Notes: generated by a model from the letters alone, not told the origin. Shown: positions 10,801 through 19,297, counted from the first letter of the stretch. The stretch is 64,000 bases of DNA from Proteobacteria bacterium SG_bin5 (GCA_002083475.1 LWDI01000032.1:1-64000); one strand, 5' to 3'. Program-made: numbers and translations.

Positions 10801-10923
10801 AGCGCCGCGCGCCGCGCCCACGGGAAACGCATCGGCGATCAGCGGGCGCACTTCCTGCGCCGCGCCGCCGCTCGCCACGAGCGCGCTTGCCAGCACCATC
10901 AACGCCCAATGCCGCGCGATCAT
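7834..10923 (-). CDS. TPR-CHAT protein (caspase-like protease domain), exported
   Basis: First gene of the operon; 1,029 residues from the ATG at 10923 (GGGGAG 6 bases upstream; a frame extending to 11088 lacks a site). A signal peptide (MIARHWALMVLASALVASGGAAQ) points to a periplasmic protein. The middle holds degenerate TPR-like helical repeats (for example GHALEAQGRLPEAEAAFVAAI). The C-terminal 330 residues or so are a CHAT domain with both catalytic residues: His in LHFATHG (about residue 867) and Cys in LSACDTAAG (about residue 916). CHAT domains are clan CD proteases related to caspases and separase. Proximity to TPS genes suggests processing or quality control of the exoprotein, but the substrate is unknown. 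Confidence 0.93.
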   Translation of the reverse strand: MIARHWALMVLASALVASGGAAQEVRPLIADAFPVGAARGALCEAQSQVDDPVLDRPLDRAWLILCRDAGAPIGQLVALRRDGAPIAPRLARAREPGATCAEPKATTLPGIGAAQVSACTLSANGLGYTVTTVSRGGVVFATLGLSAYQGALDLALRSVLANRVIPESIAFATLGDGDATRFARQRAASADPRLILAEGYRRNNAGSYAESAAYFAALADDLASPAANETAAQATERLDRRHEALVNRALQQSDLGAFDEAARLFAAAEGLPTRDPVQLRLRRNFEAIDRLNQGDVAGVARVIEAAQAPLAAAPVPGDAAVSLDVATAAALNSGTATQLGGLVRQETALSPVERAAILDAQAQALRGIADRLAGQPQAAEATLRAALAAMLRIREGRVTSITRLRAQTLAELGHALEAQGRLPEAEAAFVAAIDLLTRFYPETAALNGARAQYAGYLARRDRRDDALALYGRVITTTVDNQADLPGIAHQLDPYFALLVADLPAHPERIDDLFLAAQTLVRPGAAATLEQLARALSAGDDVGARLFRQSVSLSRDIERARIALAQLQLAPDVDRATIAAATARLTALGEEKRAAVASLNAYPRYRAIDRQALRLADLRALLRPGEAYFKLTAVGPALYAIYVDQVGATGYRLPIGTRALAERVRTIRQSISTQVNGVQATYPFAIAAARAFYLDLMGPIADRLGAVRHLIVEPDGALLELPVNLLVTDQASVDRYRARRDAGGDEFDFRDVAWLGRDRAISTALSVRAFQAIRTAPTARGDQRYLGFGENAPLAARPIPASAASGFTACAWPLQAWNRPISANELRDAARQLGAPPEAVVTGAAFTDAAIAARADLDRYHILHFATHGLVTPPAPGCPADPALLTSVGGGGSDGLLDFAEIFALRLDADLVILSACDTAAGAGRAATIAAGLTEGGSSALDGLVRAFIGAGGRTVIASHWPAPDQYDATARLFTGMFAAPPGTATAFVLRDAQRRLMDAADTSHPFYWAGFAVVGDGARPLITSTSAAP

Positions 10924-11297
10924 GCCGTGCTCCCCTGCACCGACGGACGCATTTTCGCCCGAGTCACCGGGCGCGGTCGGGCGGAGAGCATAAGCGCGTG
11001 GGGGTGGACAAGACAAGCGCCGCCGCGCGCCCCGCCGTCGAACGAGTGTTGCCGCGCGGCGGCCGTGCTTTGGCCCTCCCGTTCCCATCGCAGCTCATGG
11101 CGGTCGAGCAAATTTGCTCGGCTCGACCTGCCGGGTCGCGGCGGTGGCGCCCGCTTGCCACCGCGATCATCATCGCTCGATCGCGCCAAGCCAGCCAAGC
11201 CGCCTTCGCGCGCGGCGGTTGCAATCCTTTGCGATCGGCGATTGCATTTCGCCCGGCAACGCGCGACCACCGGCGGATCGCCGAAGGATCGATCCGC
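10924..11297. promoter_or_regulatory. Divergent intergenic region, CHAT operon / MFS permease
   Basis: This 374-bp gap must hold the promoters of the leftward CHAT operon and the rightward permease gene. No conventional minus-35/minus-10 pair was convincing. The right part carries two TTGCAAT-type elements: GGTTGCAATCC (11217-11227) and CGATTGCATTT (11239-11249). They resemble the perfect dyad in front of the TonB receptor, so they probably mark LacI-regulator sites for the permease. No gene was found in the gap. Confidence 0.45.
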
Positions 11298-12632
11298 TTG
11301 CTCCAGCCCACCAAACCGCTTCTGTCGCTCGCCCGGATCGCTCAGATGAATCTGGGTTTCTTGGGCCTGCAATTCTCCTTCGGGCTGCAGCAATCGAATA
11401 TCGGGCCGATCTATCGCTATTTGGGCGCCGACGAGGCGAGCATGCCGTTGCTGTGGCTCGCCGGGCCGATGACCGGGCTGATCGTGCAGCCGATCGTCGG
11501 CGCGATGAGCGATCGCACGGTCAGCCGGCTGGGGCGGCGCACGCCCTATTTCCTGGTCGGCGCGGTGCTTTGCTCGATCGCGCTGTTCGCCATGCCGTAC
11601 AGCCCGACCTTGTGGGTCGCCGCATCGCTGCTCTGGATTCTCGATGCGGCCAACAACATCACCATGGAGCCATACCGCGCCTATGTGAGCGATCGCCTCG
11701 CCGAGCCGCAGCAGCCGACCGGTTTTCTCACCCAAAGCGCCTTTACCGGGCTCGCGCAGACCTTGTCCTATCTCGCGCCGACGATCTTCGTGCTGCTGGG
11801 GATGAACCCCGATCTGGTCGACGCCAACGGCATTCCGCACATCACCCGGCTCGCCTTCGCGATCGGGGCGATCCTCTCGATCTCGACGATCGTCTGGTCG
11901 GTGTGGCGGGTGCCCGAATTGCCGCTGAGCGCCGAGGCGATCGCGGCGATGCGCGCCCAGCCGCGCGGCGCGGGGGCGATCGCGCGCGAACTGATCGACG
12001 CCATTCGCGCGATGCCGCGCCCGATGCGCCAGCTCGCGCTCGCCATGTTTTTTCAATGGTATGGCATGTTCTGCTATTGGCAATATGCGGTGTTTTCGCT
12101 GTCGCGCGCCTTTTGCGGCGATACCGGGGCGGCGGCGGTGCGCGACGCGACCTTGGTCAACGGCCGGCTCGGCGGGTTCTACAACGCGGTCGCATTCTTC
12201 GCCGCGCTCGCTTTGGTGCCGCTCACCCGCCGGATCGGCGCGCGCTGGGGGCATGCGCTGTGCATGATGGCGGGCGGCGCCGCGATGATCGCGCTGCCGG
12301 GCATCGGCCGCGAAGCCTGGGCCTATCTGCCGATGCTGGGCATCGGGGTCGCCTGGGCGAGCCTGATGGGCAGCCCCTATATCCTGCTCGCCAGCGCCAT
12401 CCCGCCCGAGCGGACGGGGGTGTATATGGGCATTTTCAACATGTTCATCGTGCTGCCGATGCTGATCCAAAGCGTGACGATGCCGTTCCTCTATCGCCCG
12501 GCGTTGGGCGGCGACCCGCGCCACGTGTTGATGCTCGCGGGCGGGGCGCTGCTGGCGGCGGCGGTGGCGACGCTGCTGGTGCGCGCGCCCGGCGGCGGCG
12601 CCAGGGAGCGCGCGCGCCTAGCCGCCGGTTGA
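11298..12632 (+). CDS. MFS sugar transporter (SLC45/sucrose-maltose-type permease)
   Basis: Inner-membrane permease, 444 residues with about 12 hydrophobic helices. The opening KPLLSLARIAQMNLGFLGLQFSFGLQ and the motif GAMSDRTVSRLGRRTPY (MFS motif A, SDRT..RLGRRRP) match the GPH-like sucrose/maltose permeases of Caulobacterales and Sphingomonadales. No ATG fits the start. A TTG at 11298, nine bases after GAAGGA, gives the normal N-terminus; the frame is open further upstream, so the start is uncertain. The gene converges on the lacI-type gene and overlaps it by 15 bp. It likely imports the oligosaccharide taken up by the TonB receptor and trimmed by the glycosidase-like protein. Confidence 0.88.
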   Translation: MLQPTKPLLSLARIAQMNLGFLGLQFSFGLQQSNIGPIYRYLGADEASMPLLWLAGPMTGLIVQPIVGAMSDRTVSRLGRRTPYFLVGAVLCSIALFAMPYSPTLWVAASLLWILDAANNITMEPYRAYVSDRLAEPQQPTGFLTQSAFTGLAQTLSYLAPTIFVLLGMNPDLVDANGIPHITRLAFAIGAILSISTIVWSVWRVPELPLSAEAIAAMRAQPRGAGAIARELIDAIRAMPRPMRQLALAMFFQWYGMFCYWQYAVFSLSRAFCGDTGAAAVRDATLVNGRLGGFYNAVAFFAALALVPLTRRIGARWGHALCMMAGGAAMIALPGIGREAWAYLPMLGIGVAWASLMGSPYILLASAIPPERTGVYMGIFNMFIVLPMLIQSVTMPFLYRPALGGDPRHVLMLAGGALLAAAVATLLVRAPGGGARERARLAAG

Positions 12633-13640
12633 ATCGCGCACCACCAATCGCGGCGGCAATTGCAGCGAACTCGGCGCGGAGCCGTCGGCCATCGCCGCGA
12701 ACAGCCGATCGACCATCGCGCGCGCGCCTTCGGCGAATTCCTGACGGATCGTGCTCAGCCGCGGCACGGTCTGCTCGGCGATCGGCAGATCGTCGAAGCC
12801 GATCACCTTGACCTGGTCGGGCACCGCGATGCCGCGATCGGCGAGCTGGCGCAGCGTCATCATCGCGATCATGTCCGACGCTGCCGAAACGCCGTCGATC
12901 GCGCCGCCATACTGATCGAGATGCGCGGCGATCTCCGCACCCATCAGATCGGCGGCGAGCGCGGTTTCGAGCAGCAAGGGCGGCGCGGCGCCGGCGCGCG
13001 CGGCGGCGGCGCTCAAGCCTTCATAGCGCAACCGCAATTCGGGCGCGCGCACTTCGCCCAGAAAGGCGAGGCGGCGCGCGCCGGCGGCGAGCAGATGCTC
13101 GCCCGCGAGCATACCGCCGCGAAAATTGTCGGTCCCCACCGCGCAATGGACTTGCCCGGGCGCCTGGCTGCCCCAGGCGATGAGCGGGCGGTAGCGCGCC
13201 GCGACGCGATCGAGCACCGCCGTCTGGTCCGATTGGCCGAGCAGCAGCACCCCGTCGAGCATGCCCGAATCGACGATCCGATCGAGCCAATCGGGTGCCT
13301 CGGGGATCACGCGCGACAGCATCAGATCATAGCCGTTTTCGGTGAGCGCATCGGCCAGATGGCCGATCATCGTCGTGAAAAACGGGTCCGACAGATGCTG
13401 CCGACGCTCGTGACCGAGCGGCACCACCACCCCGATCACGCTGGTGCGCCGGGTACGCAGCCGGCTCGCCATTTGGTTCAGCCGGAAATCATGTTCGGCG
13501 GCGAGCGCGCGGATCCGCGCCATCGTTTCGCGATTGACGACCGACTTGCCGGCGAGCGCGCGCGAGACCGTGCCCGCCGAAACGCCGGCCAGCCGCGCCA
13601 GATCGACGATGGTTTTGGGGCGGGACGGCGGGGAAGACAT
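12618..13640 (-). CDS. LacI-family transcriptional regulator
   Basis: DNA-binding repressor of about 340 residues. The N-terminal helix-turn-helix is KTIVDLARLAGVSAGTVSRALAGKSVVN, followed by a hinge and a periplasmic-binding-protein-like sugar-sensing domain (VIGVVVPLGH to VIGFDDLPIAEQTVPRLSTIRQ). The ATG at 13640 was chosen because GAGAG lies 6-7 bases upstream; two upstream in-frame starts lack a site. It is divergent from the TonB receptor and convergent with the permease, which places it as the local regulator. Its likely operator is the palindrome at 13760-13771. Confidence 0.92.
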   Translation of the reverse strand: MSSPPSRPKTIVDLARLAGVSAGTVSRALAGKSVVNRETMARIRALAAEHDFRLNQMASRLRTRRTSVIGVVVPLGHERRQHLSDPFFTTMIGHLADALTENGYDLMLSRVIPEAPDWLDRIVDSGMLDGVLLLGQSDQTAVLDRVAARYRPLIAWGSQAPGQVHCAVGTDNFRGGMLAGEHLLAAGARRLAFLGEVRAPELRLRYEGLSAAAARAGAAPPLLLETALAADLMGAEIAAHLDQYGGAIDGVSAASDMIAMMTLRQLADRGIAVPDQVKVIGFDDLPIAEQTVPRLSTIRQEFAEGARAMVDRLFAAMADGSAPSSLQLPPRLVVRDSTGG

Positions 13641-13759
13641 CGGGCGCTCTCGGTCCATGCCGGCTTTATATCGCGGGTGCAATGAAAGCCAATCGCGAGC
13701 GGCAGGGAATTGACGCTCGAATGCCAAGACTAGCGCGCATGACAATTCGATGTAACAAA

Positions 13760-13771
13760 CGATTGCAATCG
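13760..13771. promoter_or_regulatory. LacI-type operator candidate, CGATTGCAATCG
   Basis: Perfect 12-bp palindrome in the 227-bp gap between the divergent lacI-type and TonB-receptor genes. Related elements GGTTGCAATCC (11217) and CGATTGCATTT (11239) precede the permease. The recurrence at the genes of one locus makes it the best operator candidate for the LacI protein. Confidence 0.55.
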
Positions 13772-13825
13772 GTCGATCGCTGACCTAGTCTTGCCCCATC
13801 GCGCCGTCATTCACGCGACGGCAGC

Positions 13826-13851
13826 GCAACGAAACAATGCAACGAAACAAT
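13826..13851 (+). repeat. 13-bp tandem repeat in the TonB-receptor leader
   Basis: Two exact, adjacent copies of GCAACGAAACAAT lie just upstream of the ribosome-binding region (GAGAGGG) of the TonB receptor gene. They are probably in the 5' untranslated leader. Function unknown; a duplicated control element or simple slippage are both possible. Confidence 0.6.
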
Positions 13852-13867
13852 GGGATGTGAGAGGGAC

Positions 13868-16558
13868 ATGATGAACCGCAGGCGGCTCAGCGCTCGGGCG
13901 CTTCTGTTGCTGGGGTCGGCCGCCGCGCCATGGGTGCCGGCGTCCGCGCAAACGGCGACACCGGACGCGCAGGAGGCGCCCCCCGCCGGGCAGACGACCG
14001 GAACCGGCCCCGGCGCTCCCCAATCGCCGCAACCGGCGACCCCGCCGCCGACCACGAGCGACGTCGCCCCCAGCGATGGGCTGGAGGATGTGGTCGTCAC
14101 CGGCACCACCTCGCGCAACCGCGCGCTGATCACGTCCTCGGCCGACATCACTTATGCGACGCGCGAGGCGATCGATCGCAAGGCGCCGCGCTCCACCGCC
14201 GATTTGCTCGAACTCGTCCCCGGCATTTTCGTCGAGGGGACGGCGGGCGAATTGTCGAACAATTATTCGGTGCGCGGCCTGCAAGGCGGCGGCCAGCGCT
14301 TCATCCAGTTGGAGGAAGACGGGCTGCCGATCATCTATCAGGGCGGCGGCGCCGACTTTTTCTTCACCCAGGATTTGTCGATCGACCGGCTGGAAGCGGT
14401 GAAGGGCGGTTCTTCGGGCGTGCTGACCGTGAACGGCGCGGGCGCCACGATCAATTTCATCTCGCGCCGCAACAACTTCACCAGCCCCGAGGCGATCGCG
14501 CGCTTCACCGCCTATAATTACGGGCTGCGGCGCGGCGACGCCTATATCTCGGCGCCGATCATCAAGGACAAGCTCGCCTTCAGCATCAGCGGCTTCTTCC
14601 AGTCGAGCCCGGGCGTGCGTCGCAATCCGTTCAGCTATGATGGCTATCGCTTGAAGGGGTCGATCGAATATAAGTTCGATGGCGGCGGCTATGTGCGGGT
14701 GACCGGGCGGATCGGCGATTTCAAGGCGGCCTATTATGCGGGCCAGCCCTATTCGTTCAACAATGGCCGGCCGGGATCCTTCCCGGGGCTCGACAATCAG
14801 TTCGACAATATCGGCGGCACGGCCTTTTCGCGGATCGCGGTGCCGGTATCGACTTTCGTCGAGGCCGACGGCTTTCGCGACTTCAACTATTCGGAAGGCG
14901 TACGGGTCAAGTCGCAGCAGTTGCGCATCGACATCGAAAAGCCGCTGACCGATTCGATCGAGGTGTTCGCGCGGGCGCGTTATCTGGGGCTGAAGACCGA
15001 TTTCAACGGGCTCTTCCCGGGCTCGGGCACCGGCAATGCCGGCTTGGCGAGCGCGGTCGCTTATCTGACGCCGGGCGACGGATCGCCGATCAACGGCCTG
15101 CTGACGCGCGGCGCGGCGGTGTTTCCGACCGCCGTGCGCTTCGGCATTCGCAACCTGCGCACCAATGTCGTGCTCGGCTCGAACCAAGTCGCGGCGCTCA
15201 ACGCGCTCAACGGCAACGGCTTTCTGCAGCAGACCACGCTCAACCATGATTACCAGAGCGGGTTCGACTTCGGTTCGAACTTCGGCGCGCGCTGGGAATA
15301 TCAGGGCAACGGGTTCAAGAACTCGCTGACTGCGGGCGTGCTCTATTACGACGTCGGCCGCTATCAGAACCAGTCGGCGACTTCGGCGGTCGTGAACGAT
15401 GTCAAAAACAATAGCGACATTTATGACGTCGTCGCGCTGGATGCGAACAACAACGTCATCGGCACGCTCACCGATAACGGCCAGATCTCTTACGGCAATT
15501 GGGGCGCGGGGATCAGGCGGCGTACCGACAGCTCGGTGTCGATCTATGCCAATGACGAGTTCCAAATCGGCGATCTGCGCATCGACGGCGGCATCCGCTG
15601 GGAAAATGACGATGCGCGCTTCCTCGACGGCCAACTTCCCACCGCCGCGCAGGCCGCCAATCCCGCGAACCGGCTGGTCGCGACCGCGTTCGACGCGAAC
15701 GGCAACCCGACCGAGTTTCAGCAACTCGTCCAACCCGGGCTCGCCAATGCCGCCGTGGTGCCCACGGTCGGATCGACCTTCGCGGGCAATTTCAGCGACC
15801 TGCGCCGCAGCCAGGATCGCATCGCCTGGACGGTGGGCGTCAATTATCTGATCCGGCCCAATTTGTCGGTCTATGCGCGCTATGCCGATGGCTTCCAGAC
15901 CAACAACACCGATCCGATCACCGGCATCGAGCTGTACGAAGGCGGCGTCCGTTGGGAGTATCGCCGTTTGTTGAGCGCCTCGGTCACGGTGTTCCAGACC
16001 AATTTCAACAATCAGTTCTACAATTTCATCGATCCCACCAACCCCACCATCCAAACCGCGTTCCAAGCCGATCTCAGCACCTTCGGGGTCGAGGTCGATG
16101 CGTTGATCCGGCCGGTGCGTTGGTGGACGGTCGACTTTTTCGGCGTGTTCCAGGATCCCACGCTCAACAATCTGCGGCTGAACGGCGTGCGGCAACAGGG
16201 GTTCGACGGCAACCGGCCCGAACGTACCCCGTCGACGCTGTTCACCATCACCTCGACGCTGCAGCTGCCGCGCAAGCTCGGCGAATTCTATGGCCGCTAT
16301 AAATATATCGGCCGGATTTTCGCGGATTCGGGCAATGGCGTCGCGCTGCCGGCTTATGGGGTGACCGGCTTCGGCATTTCATTGAACGTGACCGAGCGCA
16401 TCCAGGCGAGCTTCAACGTCGACAATGTGTTCGACGAACTCGGCCTGACCGAAGGCAACCCGCGCCAGGGCCAGACGCAAAATGCGGCTTCGGGCTTCTT
16501 TTACGCGCGCGGGATCGTGGGGCCGACCTTCGGCGGCACCGTGACGATGCGCTTCTGA
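13868..16558 (+). CDS. TonB-dependent receptor (SusC-like role, carbohydrate uptake)
   Basis: Outer-membrane receptor of about 896 residues that imports a ligand using TonB energy. Signal peptide (SARALLLLGSAAAPWVPASAQ), a Pro/Thr-rich linker, then a plug domain (DGLEDVVVTGTTSRNRAL as TonB-box region, STADLLELVPGIFVEGT, NNYSVRGLQGGGQRF) and a 22-strand-type barrel ending FGGTVTMRF with C-terminal Phe. ATGs at 13868 and 13871 are both possible after GAGAGGG. The glycosidase-like gene starts 11 bp downstream, and a LacI regulator and permease lie upstream, so the ligand is probably a plant or microbial oligosaccharide. No iron-uptake genes are nearby. Confidence 0.93.
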   Translation: MMNRRRLSARALLLLGSAAAPWVPASAQTATPDAQEAPPAGQTTGTGPGAPQSPQPATPPPTTSDVAPSDGLEDVVVTGTTSRNRALITSSADITYATREAIDRKAPRSTADLLELVPGIFVEGTAGELSNNYSVRGLQGGGQRFIQLEEDGLPIIYQGGGADFFFTQDLSIDRLEAVKGGSSGVLTVNGAGATINFISRRNNFTSPEAIARFTAYNYGLRRGDAYISAPIIKDKLAFSISGFFQSSPGVRRNPFSYDGYRLKGSIEYKFDGGGYVRVTGRIGDFKAAYYAGQPYSFNNGRPGSFPGLDNQFDNIGGTAFSRIAVPVSTFVEADGFRDFNYSEGVRVKSQQLRIDIEKPLTDSIEVFARARYLGLKTDFNGLFPGSGTGNAGLASAVAYLTPGDGSPINGLLTRGAAVFPTAVRFGIRNLRTNVVLGSNQVAALNALNGNGFLQQTTLNHDYQSGFDFGSNFGARWEYQGNGFKNSLTAGVLYYDVGRYQNQSATSAVVNDVKNNSDIYDVVALDANNNVIGTLTDNGQISYGNWGAGIRRRTDSSVSIYANDEFQIGDLRIDGGIRWENDDARFLDGQLPTAAQAANPANRLVATAFDANGNPTEFQQLVQPGLANAAVVPTVGSTFAGNFSDLRRSQDRIAWTVGVNYLIRPNLSVYARYADGFQTNNTDPITGIELYEGGVRWEYRRLLSASVTVFQTNFNNQFYNFIDPTNPTIQTAFQADLSTFGVEVDALIRPVRWWTVDFFGVFQDPTLNNLRLNGVRQQGFDGNRPERTPSTLFTITSTLQLPRKLGEFYGRYKYIGRIFADSGNGVALPAYGVTGFGISLNVTERIQASFNVDNVFDELGLTEGNPRQGQTQNAASGFFYARGIVGPTFGGTVTMRF

Positions 16559-16569
16559 GGAGGCGCGCG

Positions 16570-18681
16570 ATGCGGGACGAGCGGCGCGGGCGGGGTCTCC
16601 GCATCTTGGCGGCGGCGGCCGGCGCGCTGCTGCTCGCGGCGGGGCAAAGCGGCCCGAGCGCGGCGCAGGCGCGGCCCGAGCTGGCTTATCAGCTGGTCGA
16701 AGGGCGCAACATCAACGCGTTCCTGCGCGAGGGGCCCGTCGCCGCGCATCTGCTGCTGCGCTCCGGGCTCGATCCGCGCATCCTGATCGCCTTTCCCGCC
16801 GGTAATAGCGGCGTGGCGCTGTGGTTCGATCGGCTCGCCGCGCCCGCGCGCTGGCGGCTGGAGACGCCGCCCGCGCCGCTGACGCTGCGCGACGGGCAGG
16901 GGCGGCCGCTCCACGGCGTGCGCGCGGTCGCGACGATCGATGCGCCCGCGCTCGCGGTGAAACAGGGGCTCGTCACCAACGTCCGCTATCTGCGCGATTA
17001 TCAGGCGATCGCGAAATTCCCGCCCGAGGTCGCGGTCGCGCCGCGGATCGAGGGCGACCGGATCGACTGGGCGCGCGATCGGCTCGACGGGGCGGCGGGC
17101 TATCGGCTGAGCGTGCGCGTGCTCGCCGGGCGGATCGCGGGGCGGCGGATCGTCGCCACGCGCGGCCAGCCGATCCGGCTCGAGATCATCGGCGCGAGCG
17201 GCGACCCGCCGCTCACCGGTTTGGCCGAGCGCGATTTGCTCAACGCCCGCGCCGCGCCCGATCGGGCGGCGCGCGACGCGTTGCGCTTCCTGAGTTACCG
17301 CGAGAAATTCCTGGCGGGATCGTGGCGCTTCAACACCTATTTCGGGCGCGACACGTTGATGTCGGTGCGGCTGCTGATGCCCGTGCTCCAGCCGGCGGCG
17401 ATCGAGGCGGGGCTGAACTCGGTGCTCGCGCGGCTCGACTCGGCGGGCGAGGTCGCGCATGAAGAGGGCATCGCCGAATTCGCGATCATGGAAAAGCGCC
17501 GGGCGAGCGAGCGCGGCAACGCGGCCGAGCTCGATTATTTCATGATCGACGATGATTTCATGCTCGCGCCAGTGGCGGCGGCTTATCTGATCGCGCATCC
17601 GGCGGGCGCGCGCGCCTATCTCGCCCAGCCGGTGACCAGCGTTTCGCAGCCCGACAAGCAGGAGCGGGTGGGCGCGGCTTTGGTGCGCAATCTGCGCTTC
17701 GTGCTCGCCCAGGCGCGGCCCTTCGCGCAAGCGCCCGGCGTCGATCGGCTGATCGCGCTCAAGCCCGGGCGCGCCGCGGGGGAGTGGCGCGACAGCAATG
17801 ATGGGCTGGGCGGCGGTCGCTATGCCTATGACGTGAACGCGGTGCTGGTGCCCGCCGCGCTGGAAGCGGCGGCGCGGCTGCGCGCGGCGGGGCTGCTCGA
17901 TCCCTATCTGACCCCCGACGACCGCGCGGCGCTCGCCGAGGCCGAGGCACTCGCCGCCAAATGGCGCGCGGCCGCGCCGCCGCTCTTCGCGCAATCGGTG
18001 CCCGCCGCCCAAGCCGCCCCCGCCATTCGTCGCTATGCCGAGAGCCTGGGCGTGCCCGCCGCCCCGGCGCTCGCCGCGCTCGGCCGCGCGCCGCTCGACT
18101 ATCACGCGATCGCGCTCAATGCCGACGGGACGCCGGTGCCGATCCTCCATTCGGACGAAGGCTTCGCGTTGCTGTTCGGGGAGCCGAGCGCGGGCGATCT
18201 CGATCGCTATCTGGGCGCGCTCCTGCGGCCGTTTCCAGCGGGGCTGCTCACCGATATCGGGCTGCTGGTCGCCAATCCCGCGCTGGCGACGCCCGAATTG
18301 CAGGCGAAGTTCACCCCCGCTGCCTATCACGGCGCCGTCGTTTGGTCGTGGCAGCAGGCGCTGCTCGCGGCGGGGCTGGAGCGCCAGCTCGCCCGCGCCG
18401 ATCTGCCCGCGCCGACCCGCGCGCGGCTGCGCGAGGCGCAGGCGAAGCTGTGGCGCGTGATCCTGGCGGCGCGCGCCGTCGCCAATTCGGAGCTTTGGTC
18501 GTGGCGCTATGCGCAGGGGCGCTACCAGATCGTGCCGTTCGGCGCGGGGCGACAGGATGTCGACGAATCGAACGCCGCGCAGCTGTGGAGCACGGTGTAT
18601 CTGGCGGTGCGCCCGCCCGCGGCTATTCGGCCGCGAGAAACGCCGTCACCGTCAGCCGGCCGAGGCGCGGGTCGGCGCTGA
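16570..18681 (+). CDS. Exported six-hairpin-glycosidase-like protein
   Basis: Predicted periplasmic protein of 703 residues; ATG 6 bases after GAGGAGG. A signal peptide (ILAAAAGALLLAAGQSGPSAAQA) is followed by a beta-rich N-terminal region. From about residue 240 there is an alpha-helical region with FNTYFGRDTLMSVRLLMPVL, HEEGIAEFAIMEKRR, EWRDSNDGLGGGRYAYDVN and WSWRYAQGRYQIVPFGAGRQDVDESNAAQLW. Acidic and aromatic motifs of this kind are typical of (alpha/alpha)6 glycosidases such as glycogen-debranching or GH15-type enzymes. The exact family was not recognised. It is translated right after the TonB receptor and probably cleaves the imported oligosaccharide. Its last 59 bp overlap the convergent DUF6445 gene. 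Confidence 0.7.
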   Translation: MRDERRGRGLRILAAAAGALLLAAGQSGPSAAQARPELAYQLVEGRNINAFLREGPVAAHLLLRSGLDPRILIAFPAGNSGVALWFDRLAAPARWRLETPPAPLTLRDGQGRPLHGVRAVATIDAPALAVKQGLVTNVRYLRDYQAIAKFPPEVAVAPRIEGDRIDWARDRLDGAAGYRLSVRVLAGRIAGRRIVATRGQPIRLEIIGASGDPPLTGLAERDLLNARAAPDRAARDALRFLSYREKFLAGSWRFNTYFGRDTLMSVRLLMPVLQPAAIEAGLNSVLARLDSAGEVAHEEGIAEFAIMEKRRASERGNAAELDYFMIDDDFMLAPVAAAYLIAHPAGARAYLAQPVTSVSQPDKQERVGAALVRNLRFVLAQARPFAQAPGVDRLIALKPGRAAGEWRDSNDGLGGGRYAYDVNAVLVPAALEAAARLRAAGLLDPYLTPDDRAALAEAEALAAKWRAAAPPLFAQSVPAAQAAPAIRRYAESLGVPAAPALAALGRAPLDYHAIALNADGTPVPILHSDEGFALLFGEPSAGDLDRYLGALLRPFPAGLLTDIGLLVANPALATPELQAKFTPAAYHGAVVWSWQQALLAAGLERQLARADLPAPTRARLREAQAKLWRVILAARAVANSELWSWRYAQGRYQIVPFGAGRQDVDESNAAQLWSTVYLAVRPPAAIRPRETPSPSAGRGAGRR

Positions 18682-19297
18682 GCCGCGCCCCCGGGCTGAT
18701 CGCGCCGCTGTGGAATAGGGCGCTGCGGTAGATCACCGCGCGATTGTCCTCGGCCGGCACCACCGCGATCCGCTCGAACAGCGCCGTGTCGCCGGCGATA
18801 TAGCCGGCGGGCGCCGCCGCGCGCAGCTCGGCCGCCAGCATCGCCTGGTAGCGCGGCGCGCGCGTGGCATCGAGCGTTTCATAGCCCGTCGCGCGGTGGC
18901 GGAAGAACGCGGTGCCGTCGCCGCCGCCGGGCATCAGATAATGGACGAGCGCGATCCGCCCCGGCTCCAGCGCATCGACATGCGGCAGCCGCTGTTCGAG
19001 CGTCAGCCGATCGGGCGGGGTGGTGACGAGCGAAAAGCGCGCGTCGAGCACGCGCAGCCGGGCGCGCGCGCCGAACACCTCGCGCAGCACGGTCGCGAGC
19101 ACGGGCCGCACCGAGGCCAGGTAGTCGGCGGGCAGCGGCGCGCGGACGCCCGGATAATGCTCGCCCGCCGGCGCGAACCGCGCGGCGGCGGCGGCGGCGC
19201 GCAAGGCGTCGGGATCGGGCGCGAAGCCATCGACGATCACCAGCGGTTCGCGCTCCTGCCCGATGCGGCGCGCGCTGATATCGGGCGTGGCGGTCAC
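18623..19297 (-). CDS. DUF6445 family protein (putative 2OG-Fe(II) oxygenase-like)
   Basis: Protein of 224 residues starting at a GTG that overlaps the halogenase stop codon (GTGA, 4 bp). Motifs LPHVDALEPGRIALVHYLMPGG, GTAFFRHRATGYE and YRSALFHSGAI recall the H-x-D...H arrangement of 2-oxoglutarate/Fe(II) oxygenase-fold proteins. This family often sits beside tryptophan-halogenase-like genes and TonB receptors in Caulobacterales and Sphingomonadales. The reaction is not established. It is the second gene of a two-gene operon with the halogenase. Confidence 0.75.
   Translation of the reverse strand: MTATPDISARRIGQEREPLVIVDGFAPDPDALRAAAAAARFAPAGEHYPGVRAPLPADYLASVRPVLATVLREVFGARARLRVLDARFSLVTTPPDRLTLEQRLPHVDALEPGRIALVHYLMPGGGDGTAFFRHRATGYETLDATRAPRYQAMLAAELRAAAPAGYIAGDTALFERIAVVPAEDNRAVIYRSALFHSGAISPGARLSADPRLGRLTVTAFLAAE

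Noticed and set aside
7222..11349. Rightward frame of 1,375 codons
   Set aside because: Antisense of the CHAT gene; Arg-rich composition is a shadow of GC-rich codons, while the minus frame has catalytic motifs and overlapping starts with its neighbours.
13811..16195. Leftward frame of 794 codons opposite the TonB receptor
   Set aside because: The plus strand has a signal peptide, plug domain and terminal Phe; the leftward product is featureless and rich in Asp/Ile/Arg.
16501..18330. Leftward frame of 609 codons opposite the glycosidase-like gene
   Set aside because: Antisense shadow; the plus strand has a good ribosome site, signal peptide and conserved acidic motifs.
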